Source: Trachelipus rathkii (lineage: Eukaryota; Arthropoda; Malacostraca; Isopoda; Trachelipodidae). From it: DNA of 15,000 nucleotides. The notes beneath the pieces are model-generated. The model saw nothing but the letters and a program-made list of their open reading frames with translations. It made no database searches and was not told where the DNA came from. The translations under genes were made by a program, and so were the position numbers. The stretch is from assembly GCA_015478945.1 (NCBI GenBank), contig JABUQX010002413.1, forward strand, positions 1 through 15,000. The letters are read 5' to 3'. Shown piece by piece: positions 8,826 to 15,000 of the stretch; the first letter of the stretch is position 1; each line of letters starts with the position of its first letter.

Positions 8826-9650
8826 TTCATCCCTGATCAGCCGAATCAATAGATTCAAAGTTGGGTTTGGACTGTTCTGGATAATACTTCGTCTAAAGAT
8901 TCAATATCCCTTTGAAAGAAGTGTAGGTATATAATTGTTCTTTTCAGTTCTAACACTAACCATAATTTTCGGCCCTATATGCGATTCACTCGGAACAGCG
9001 ACTTCATGGTTTCTTCGTTCTATACAAAGTAGAAGAAGTAAATCTCATACACAAGCTGAATGTTATATAAGAGCATTCCTAAGTATAACAGCTATATTTA
9101 ATACGGGAAACCACATGTTTTCGGTTGTTTATAATATCATAAGAATTACAACATGTGCTATATTGTGTATTATGTCTCAAGTATGGTTCAACATCGTAAG
9201 ATGTTGATGTTAATTACCCTCCCGTTTTCATGTTAATTTTTATTTTTTTATTAGCCACACGCTGTAATTATTTAGGTTGTTACGAAGCTGCTCGCAAACC
9301 TAATAACATCGTGCGATAGAAGTCGCGCAATCGACCGGCGGCCAGTTGCAATATTTTGAGGCGTAGCACTTACAAGGGTTTTAATATTGTCACACCCCAC
9401 TTTATTTAAACATGTATGAAGAACAGCCACTTGATCTATTCTATTGAACACCTTATGTTGTTCTTACCGCAGTTATGGATATTTCACTAAATACGCTGAT
9501 CTCTCGATAACAAACCTTATCCTCTACCGCATGCACCAGCGATGTCGATAATCTTGATGACCCAATCAGCTACAAAAGAATAAGGTCTAATTAAATTGAT
9601 CCCTTATGCAGAAATTACAAGCAACGTAGCGATTCTAACCATTTGGTTTA
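8826..9650 (-). pseudogene. Second PC4-like paralogue, left-arm copy, broken
   Basis: This is the reverse-complement counterpart of the gene at about 14240-14900. Conserved landmarks on the minus strand are GACATCGCTGGTGCATGCGG (the segment encoding the Asp-Ile-Ala region), GTGTGACAATATTAAAACCC, and CTTTCAAAGGGATATTGAAT near the 3' end. No frame stays open for more than a short distance because single-base insertions are frequent. The plus-strand open frame at 8935-9207 is an antisense shadow. The copy is more damaged than the right-arm one. Whether the damage is biological or sequencing noise cannot be told from one sequence. Confidence 0.6.
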
Positions 9651-9730
9651 ACGCTTAAATATAAATGACACATTAAGCATTGGGAATAACGAAGCTCCTC
9701 GTGAATATATTATCAGCAACAGATGTAGAG

Positions 9731-10127
9731 AGGCTAGGAGATGTCATCGTTACCAGTACAGCGAAAAAATGGACTACTGACGGAAATCGTATGCGTAAAC
9801 AACCTTATAGGTAATGAAGATCTTTCTTTCAGCAATAAAAGAAAGTTAAACAAGAATAACAACCACAAACGACCACATCAGTTCAAAAGGGTATATATTC
9901 TTGCTAGACCAATAAACAAACAAAACCAAACAAAAAATAAACAGGTTCACTAAGGTAATATATGTATACAAAGGAGATCTATACAGTCAAAATTGACATG
10001 AAATGAGCTTATCCAAAAAAAAATACACAAATACAATAATATAATAAATAATATATAATATTATACAATGTTCATCATATACATATAGTTTTTACATAGG
10101 CCTTAAGATCAAAAAAACGCTAAACTT
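9731..10127. other. Intergenic region, left arm
   Basis: Counterpart of 13781-14240. It holds a well-conserved stretch around 9780-9830 (matching 14060-14130) and another at 9940-10010 (matching 13890-13960). An A/T tract at about 10028-10066 stands where the right arm has (TTA)8. The plus-strand open frame at 9741-9953 has no intact equivalent in the other arm and is not supported. Confidence 0.5.
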
Positions 10128-10962
10128 TTACATTAAAACCATCATTTTAATTCCCCCCCCCCCCGTCGTTATATCAATATATATTTTTCAACTTCATCGA
10201 TATACCGTCATGAGTACATATGTAAAAGTCACGTTCAAACTAAAATATGTTTACTCGATAGATCCTTGTGGTAAGCACTTTCGGTCCATTGTTTTCTAAA
10301 TAGATAGGATGAGTTTCTGGACCTATTAAGAATTTAAGAAGCGTTAATGATAGCCCTCAGAATAATCAAACCAGACGTTTTTTCTTGAATGAGAATAATT
10401 CCTGATACAAACATGTAATGCGCAAACAGTTACATAATCAAGACATAAGCATTTCCGATTCTAGTTTGCGTTAATTAACCGATCACTAGCAACCTCCGAC
10501 AGATATTTTATCGGTTTTAATCCAGAAATATAGATTCTACGAGCCGTAGGTTTAAATACGCCTGTGTCATTACACATCTTCCATACTCGAACCTCCAATC
10601 GGTGTTGTGAAATTATACCCTTAGAAAAAGAGATAGTAAGATGACTAACTTTATGACATCCTCTTCCAGCAATAATCGTTTCCGGTGATTCTACTAAAAC
10701 ATTGGTAGAGTCAGAATACTCCTTAACCCATTCTGCAGCATGACCGACATATAACAAGAGTATGTTCATTCTGTAACTCATAAAAATACGTTTGTTAGCT
10801 GCGGTATACAGATTGAATTAATACATGTGAAAATAATCAGAACTCATCTTTGGGTTTCCCTTTTAATATAAGATTGTAAACCCAACCCTGGGATCTATAT
10901 TGATTTACCCCTGTATAATCTTTGTATTTAGGGGTATTTAATCTTGATTAAGACGCTGACAT
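10128..10962 (-). pseudogene. PC4-like gene, left-arm copy, frameshifted
   Basis: The minus-strand start ATG at 10960-10962 and stop at 10128-10130 match those of the right-arm gene. The interval is 835 nt against 790 there, because of many insertions. The middle part is open (10461-10781) and reads smoothly through the site where the right copy has an extra AGTA, joining the AAEWVKEY region to the EVRVWKM region in one frame. That supports the four bases as an error or mutation on the right. Both ends of this copy are frameshifted, and a C12 run at 10153-10164 interrupts the last codons. The 199-base block 10493-10691 differs from the right arm at a single base. The function is discussed under the right copy. 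Confidence 0.7.
10153..10164. repeat. C12 homopolymer inside the left gene copy
   Basis: Twelve C (G on the coding strand) sit where the right arm simply reads GACGAAAATGATTGG. A homopolymer inserted within coding sequence in one arm only is a typical sequencing or assembly artefact. Confidence 0.85.
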
Positions 10963-10984
10963 ATTGTCACATTAATGATAAAAT

Positions 10985-11540
10985 AGAACACTTTTTAAAC
11001 CGGAGCACAACTCACTAAAGCTATATCAGTCACCACTAACAGATTAATGACAGTAAAACAAGCTAAATTCATGAGAATAAGAATATTAAATTAAGGATCA
11101 AACACTAAGCCTAACAGGAAGGCTAACTGTTTTTTACATTCACTTTTAGGCCTTACGCTCCGTTCGTTTTATGTTTTGTATTCATATGTTAATCATTCAA
11201 TGCTATCTAACATTGGGCAACTATTAACAGCTAATTTGGACCTAAGAACATAGCATATCTAACTTAACGAATAAAAGTTTCAATTAAACAAAGTTTCGTT
11301 ACTCATCAACGGTAAATAACTAACACCATTCTTAAAACTCGACCTACCTCGAGCCCTTTGCGACATTACGCAATACCTTCAAAGCCCGAGGCTCACTCTG
11401 CATACTTATTCATTAGGGTGCTTTATTTTATACAAAGCTCTCCCCAAAGGCACTCAACACATCACATAATCTCAATCAGCCAAGAAGTATCTAAACAACA
11501 TCTCCGCCGCGAGAGAAACCAATTGGGATGCGCCCCCCAT
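10985..11540. other. Spacer between gene and G+C cluster, left arm
   Basis: Counterpart of about 12455-12975. It contains the strongly conserved GTTCGTTTTATGTTTTGTAT region (about 11160-11182; the other arm has ACGAACGGAGCGTAAGGCCT at 12799-12818). No frame is open in both arms. The plus-strand open frame at 11358-11687 is an antisense shadow over the G+C cluster. Confidence 0.45.
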
Positions 11541-11640
11541 GAAAGGGTGGGAATCCTGAGAGGAGGGATCACCTCGAAGGGGTGTAAGCTGGGCCATTAC
11601 CCTCCGAAAGGAGGGGTAGGCGCTCAGCCCTGCCCCTTAA
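11541..11640. repeat. G+C-rich hairpin cluster, left arm
   Basis: Counterpart of 12340-12450. It includes CCCTCC/GGAGGG around GAAA-type loops at about 11600-11615, followed by GGCGCTCAGCCCTGCCCC. Similar sequence stands at 7122-7150 outside the palindrome. Confidence 0.65.
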
Positions 11641-11880
11641 AAGTGACCAATTTATCAAGATACCACATCCGGAAACTATTGAATTAAACACCATCATGCA
11701 TCAACGTATCAGCGCATATCTCCGAGTATAACAACAATGACTATGAATAAACATAGACTTTAGCAAAATTCTAGCAAACTAACATTACCCAACAAAAACT
11801 TAACATAGGCTTACGTTTCTAACACATCATCGCAAGTTAACACAGTAATAATCTTACAAAAACTTATCATTTTCTAACAA

Positions 11881-12090
11881 ATCAGTGGCACTGTAAACAC
11901 TACTAGGAGATCACTGCAGAGAGATGCATGAAGACCCATCTCGGGGTACCCTGAGGGGTGTGTAAGCGGTTAAATAAGGGCACAGCCCTTTGGGCTGTGC
12001 CTTACCGCTTACACACCGCCTCAGGGTACCCGATGGGTCTTCATGCATCTCTCTGCAGTGATCTCCTAGTAGTGTTTACGTGGCACTGAT
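11881..12090. repeat. Central hairpin of the palindrome, about 210 bp
   Basis: ATCAGTGGCAC at 11881 faces GTGGCACTGAT ending at 12090. CACAGCCC (11981-11988) and GGGCTGTG (11992-11999) close on TTT at 11989-11991. Between them the arms are nearly perfectly complementary, including ACTACTAGGAGATCACTGCA and AGAGATGCATGAAGACCCAT. The only differences are a few substitutions and small indels such as TCTCGGGG against TCGGG. With a 3-base tip this could extrude as a cruciform. It is the best-preserved part of the junction between the arms. Confidence 0.95.
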
Positions 12091-12339
12091 TTGTTAGAGA
12101 AATGATGAGTTTTTGTAAGATATTAACTGTGTTTAACCTGAGGATGATGTGTTAGAAACGTGAGCTATGTTAAGTTTTTGTTGGGTATGTTAGGTTTGCC
12201 ATAGGGATTTTGTTAATGGTCTATGTTGATTCATAGGTCAATTGTTGTTATACTCGAGATGAGTGAATACGTTGATGATGATGGTGGTTAATTCATAGTT
12301 TCGCAGATGTTGGTAATCTTTGATAGATTGGTCACTTTG
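12091..12339. other. Palindrome-proximal spacer, right arm
   Basis: T/G-rich on this strand, with repeated TGTTAG, TTTTTGTTGGG and ATGTTAGG motifs. No open frame is conserved between the arms and no gene is seen. Confidence 0.5.
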
Positions 12340-12450
12340 TTAAGGGGCGAGGGGCTGAGGCCTTACCCCTCCTTCGGAGGGGTAATGCCAGCTACACCCC
12401 TTCGAGGTGATCCTCTCTCAGGATTCCCACCCTTTCATGGGGGCGCATCC
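12340..12450. repeat. G+C-rich hairpin cluster, right arm
   Basis: TTACCCCTCC (12363-12372) and GGAGGGGTAA (12376-12385) form a perfect 10-bp stem with a 3-base loop. CACC/GGTG at 12395-12409 and ATCCT/AGGAT at 12410-12424 follow directly, then a CCC...GGGGG pair to about 12443. Several stems in a row with almost no spacer parallel the arrays at 6726-7136. The open frame at 12307-12513 is produced by this G+C-rich sequence and lacks a matching frame in the left arm. Confidence 0.65.
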
Positions 12451-12506
12451 ATTGGGTTTTCTCTCGGGCGGAGATGTTGCTTTAGATACTCTTGGCTGAT
12501 GAGATT

Positions 12507-12674
12507 ATGTTGATGTGTGAGTGCCTTTGGGAGAGCTTTTGTATAAAGATAAAGGCACCCCTAATGATAAGTATGCAGAGTGAGCCTCGGGCTTTGAAGG
12601 TATTGCGTATGTTTGCCAAAGGGCTCGAGGTAAGTCGGAGTTTTAGAATGGTGTTATTTACCGTTGATGAGTAA
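12507..12674 (+). CDS. Unrecognised small open frame, 55 codons
   Basis: Open from an ATG at 12507, with a TTG-start extension from 12492, to a TAA. The C-terminal end FAKGLEVSRSFRMVLFTVDE looks like real protein, and the DNA is conserved in the left arm. However, the left copy breaks the frame shortly after RALKVLR. Another frame over the same bases gives an equally protein-like reading interrupted mostly by TGA codons. I do not recognise a family. It may be an upstream small gene, the decayed end of another gene, or chance. It reads in the same direction as the PC4-like gene about 320 bases downstream. Confidence 0.2.
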   Translation: MLMCECLWESFCIKIKAPLMISMQSEPRALKVLRMFAKGLEVSRSFRMVLFTVDE

Positions 12675-12990
12675 CGAACTTTGTTAATGAAAACTGTTTA
12701 TTCGTAAGTTAGATATGCTATGTTCTTAGGTCCAATTAGCGTTTATTAGTTTGCCCAATGTGATAGCATTGAATGAAACATGAAATACAAACATAAAACG
12801 AACGGAGCGTAAGGCCTAAAAGTGAATGTAAAACAGGTTTAGCCTTCCTGTTAGGCTTGTGTTTGTATCCTTAATTTTATAATATCTTTTCTCATGATGC
12901 TTGTTTTAACGTCATAATCGTTGTGGACTTGAAAGCTTTAGGAGGTTGTGCTCCGTTTAAAAAGTGTTCTATTTTCATTAAGTGAACAAT
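12675..12990 (+). promoter_or_regulatory. Upstream region of the PC4-like gene
   Basis: No gene is seen. The segment AAAACGAACGGAGCGTAAGG and the following AAAGTGAATGT (about 12795-12832) are almost unchanged in the left arm. TTTAAAAAGTGTTCTATTTT at about 12957-12976, some 30 bases before the ATG, is also the same in both arms, and its TTTAAAAA could be a TATA-like element. Conservation between arms shows only shared ancestry, so the promoter role is inference. Confidence 0.3.
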
Positions 12991-13780
12991 ATGCAGCGTC
13001 TTAACAGATATACCCCTATACAAAAGATTATACAGAGGGTAATCAAGATCCCAGGGTGTGGGGTTTCAATCTTATATAAAAGAAACCCAGATGGTTCTGA
13101 TTTTTTCACATGTATTAATCAATCTGTATACCGCAGTAACAAACGTATTTTTATGAGTACAGATGAACTACTCTGTATATGTCGTCATGCTGCAGAATGG
13201 GTTAAGGAGTATTCTGACTCTACCAATGTTTTAGTAAGTAGAATCACCGGAAACGATTATTGCTAGAAGAGGATGTCATAAAGTTAGTCATCTTACTATC
13301 TCTTTTTCTAAGGGTATAATTTCACAACACCGATTGGAGGTTCGAGTATGGAAGATGTGTAATGACACAGGCGTATTTAAACCTACGGCTCGTAGAATCT
13401 ATATTTCTGGATTAAAACCGATAAAATATCTGTCGGAGGTTTGTAGGATGGTAATAACGCAAACTAAGAAATCGGAAATGCTGTCTGATTATGTAACTGT
13501 TGCGCATTACATGTTGTATCAGGAATATTGCTCATTCAAGAAAACGCTGGTTGATGATTCTGAGGCTATCATTGAACGCTTCTTAAATTCTATAGAGGTC
13601 CAGAAACTCATCTATCTATTTAGAAAACAATGGACCGAAAGTGCTTACCACAAGGATCTATCGAGTAAACATATTTTAGTGTCTGAACGTGAACTTTTAA
13701 CATATGTACTCAATGATGGTATCGATGAAGTGAAAAAATATATTAGATATAACGACGAAAATGATTGGTTTTCAATGTAA
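12991..13780 (+). pseudogene. PC4-like two-domain gene, right arm, one frameshift
   Basis: Starts at ATG 12991 (a GTG three codons earlier is less likely because the left arm also has an ATG here) and ends at TAA 13778-13780. A 4-base duplication AGTA at 13231-13240 shifts the frame after about codon 82. The left arm lacks those bases. Without them the interval is exactly 262 codons. The C-terminal half has EVRVWKMCNDTG (residues about 115-126), then KPTARRIYISGLKPIKYL. This fits the PC4/Sub1 pattern of I/V-R-x-aromatic, Gly, Pro-Thr-basic, a short I-x-I/L-S strand and a final helix. The N-terminal half repeats the idea weakly (NKRIFMSTDELLCICRHAAEW, from residue about 52). The last 100 residues are an acidic, helical-looking tail ending NDENDWFSM. 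PC4-type folds bind single-stranded DNA and act in transcription in eukaryotes, some phages and some DNA viruses. The assignment is by motif only, and the gene could equally be viral in origin. Confidence 0.5.
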
Positions 13781-14239
13781 AGATTTAGCGTTTTTTAGAT
13801 CTTAAGCCTATGTAAAAACTATATGTATATGATGAACATTGATTATTATTATTATTATTATTATTGTTTTTGTTTTGTTTTTTGTTTTGGATAAGCTCAT
13901 TTCATGTCAATTTGACTGTATAGATCTCCTTTGTATACATATATTACCTTAGTGAACCTGTTTATTGTTTGTTGGTTGTTGTCTAGCGAGAATAATATAC
14001 CCTTTTGAACTGATGTGGTTCGTTTGTGCGTTGTATTCTTGTTATTCTTCTGATTGGCTGAAAAGAAAGAATCTTCATTACCTATAAGGGTTGTTTACGC
14101 ATACGATTTCCGTCAGTAGTCCATTTTTTTGCTGTAACTGGCAGATGAATCTCCCCTCGCTCTCTAACATGTGTTGCTGATATCTCCACGAGGGCTTCGT
14201 TATTTCCCAATGCGTGTCAGTTATATTAAGCGTTAAACC
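13781..14239 (+). promoter_or_regulatory. Conserved intergenic region between the paralogues
   Basis: It contains (TTA)8 at 13842-13865, then GGATAAGCTCATTTCATGTC to about 13975 and CGCATACGATTTCCGTCAGT at about 14098-14117. Both segments are close to identical in the left arm. No open frame is shared between arms. Being the gap between two genes in the same direction, it should hold the first gene's 3' end and the second gene's promoter, but no specific signal can be named. Confidence 0.35.
13842..13865. repeat. (TTA)8 microsatellite
   Basis: A clean TTA repeat. The left arm at the corresponding place (about 10028-10066) has an irregular A/T tract instead. The arms therefore differ in repeat type as well as in indels. 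Confidence 0.85.
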
Positions 14240-14900
14240 TAAATCGTAAGTCGCTGACGTTGCTTGCTATTTCCTGCAAAGGGTCAATAATAATAGACCT
14301 TTATTCGTTTGTGCTGATGGATTCATCAAGATTATTCGACATCGCTGCTGCATGGGGAGAGGATAAGTGTTTGTTATCCGAGAGATCAGCGTTTAGTGAA
14401 ATATCTAACTGGGAAGACAACATATGTGGTTCTAATAGAATAGACGTGGTGTTCTCGTCGTGTGACAATATTAAAACCCTTGAGGTACGCCAATATTGGA
14501 AACCCGTCGATTGTGCGACCTTCTATCGCACATGTATAGGTTTCACAGTTCGAACACCTGAAAATATATATAACAGCTTTGCTTAAAATAAAAAAACGAA
14601 TTAACATCACATCTTAACAATGTTGACATACTTGAGGACCTAATACATATAGCACATGGTGTAATCTATGATATTTTACACCGAAACATGTGGTTTCTCC
14701 GTATAAATGCTGTATACAGGAACGCTTTAATAACTATCCAGCTTTGGATGATTTACTTCTCTCCTTGTATGAGAGATGAGTGCTGTGAATCGATATATGC
14801 CGAAAAATGGTTTAGTGTTCTGAAGACATTTATACTTACATTCTTTCAAAGGGTATTGAATCTTTAGAGAGATATATATGAGAACGTACCCAAACTTGAA
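14240..14900 (+). pseudogene. Second PC4-like paralogue, right arm, multiply frameshifted
   Basis: Three forward frames, read in turn, give segments that line up in order with the gene at 12991-13780. ACYFLQRV, RPLFVCADGFIKIIRH (about 14270-14345) matches the NKRIFMSTDELLCICRH region. RIDVVFSS, TLEVRQYWKP and CIGFTVRTPENIYN (14438-14574, in the open frame 14260-14586) match the EVRVWKM and PTARRIYIS region. ERFNNYPALDDLLLSLYER (about 14722-14776) matches ERFLNSIEVQKLIYLFRKQW. SEDIYTYILSKGIESLERYI (about 14819-14878) matches the SERELLTYVLNDGIDEVKKYI region. The product would be a diverged tandem duplicate of similar length. At least three frame changes and in-frame TGA and TAG codons break it. 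Either it is decaying or the sequence is noisy. No clear start codon is visible. Confidence 0.55.
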
Positions 14901-14939
14901 TCCTATGTTCGCTGATCAAATGATGAATTAATATATTTA

Positions 14940-14945
14940 AATAAA
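14940..14945 (+). terminator. Candidate polyadenylation signal AATAAA
   Basis: AATAAA lies about 60 bases after the last coding-like codon of the second paralogue. The same hexamer is kept at the matching place in the left arm (minus strand, about 8808-8813). In DNA this A+T-rich the hexamer is common by chance. Confidence 0.3.
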
Positions 14946-15000
14946 CTTTATATAGTTTTATGTATTTATATGTTTTTCTATTCTTTATATAACACTCTCT

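Larger units (their letters stand above)
8757..11988. repeat. Left arm of the giant inverted duplication
   Basis: The reverse complement of this interval aligns along its whole length with 11992-15000. The last bases of the window (TTATATAACACTCT) correspond to about 8757-8770. The arm order from the centre outward is G+C hairpin cluster, spacer, PC4-like gene, conserved intergenic region, second paralogue, AATAAA. The left arm is about 220 bases longer than the matching right arm, from many small insertions. Since the right arm reaches the window edge, the duplication may extend further. Confidence 0.95.
11992..15000. repeat. Right arm of the giant inverted duplication
   Basis: Aligns in reverse complement with 8757-11988. 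It carries the more nearly intact versions of both genes, reading away from the centre. The arm is still paired when the window ends, so its outer boundary is unknown. Confidence 0.95.

Noticed and set aside
8935..9207. 90-codon plus-strand frame in the left arm
   Set aside because: It is antisense to the second PC4-like paralogue, and the right arm has no equivalent open frame.
9741..9953. 70-codon plus-strand frame between the left-arm genes
   Set aside because: The corresponding minus-strand region of the right arm is broken by indels, so the frame is not shared. Its Asn/Lys-rich end is composition-driven.
11358..11687. 109-codon plus-strand frame in the left arm
   Set aside because: It runs antisense across the G+C hairpin cluster and is not preserved in the right arm.
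13231..13240. GTAAGT resembling a 5' splice donor inside the gene
   Set aside because: The left arm reads straight through this site in frame without the extra four bases, and no matching acceptor is needed to restore the frame, so a small duplication explains it better.
14386..14610. 74-codon minus-strand frame
   Set aside because: It is antisense to the second paralogue, whose plus-strand segments align with its sister gene.

Overview
The window looks like gene-poor eukaryotic DNA, probably from an invertebrate or a protist. It is very A+T-rich, with long (TA)n and (TTA)n microsatellites, dispersed palindromic repeats and isolated G+C-rich hairpin islands. No rRNA, tRNA, CRISPR array, bacterial operon or recognisable housekeeping gene is visible. 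The taxonomic guess is inference. A mitochondrial or viral replicon is not excluded.

Bases 1-6300 are repeats. They include (TA)n deserts (about 281-800, 3112-3500, 5713-6300), a pair of inverted G+C-rich hairpin elements (941-1023 and 1182-1249, the second followed by A27), an A+T-rich dispersed repeat in at least five copies (1678-3115), a palindromic family in three copies (1846-1902, 2801-2910, 5109-5220), a 211-bp MITE-like element (4047-4257) lying between two inverted repeats (3646-3681 and 4779-4810), and a (TTA)38 tract. Bases 6300-7900 are less A+T-rich. They hold a run of short back-to-back hairpins and two purine-rich tracts. Bases 7860-8750 hold a decayed minus-strand coding-like stretch with a weak galectin-like motif.

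Bases 8757-15000 form one giant imperfect inverted duplication. Its centre is a roughly 210-bp near-perfect hairpin at 11881-12090, and the right arm probably runs past the window. Each arm carries the same two genes reading outward from the centre. The proximal gene (12991-13780 on the right, 10128-10962 on the left) would encode about 261 residues without one 4-base insertion. Its C-terminal half resembles the PC4/Sub1 single-strand-binding coactivator fold, and its N-terminal half may be a second copy of that fold. The distal gene (about 14240-14900 and 8826-9650) is a diverged, multiply frameshifted paralogue. So the window holds four copies of one gene family, none cleanly open.

The two arms are almost identical over one 199-base block (13241-13439 against 10493-10691, one mismatch) but full of one- to four-base insertions and deletions elsewhere. 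That pattern fits an old palindrome with local gene conversion. It fits equally well a fold-back chimera of a noisy long read that was only partly corrected. Reads spanning the centre would be needed to decide, and the frameshifts in all four copies should be read with that doubt in mind.
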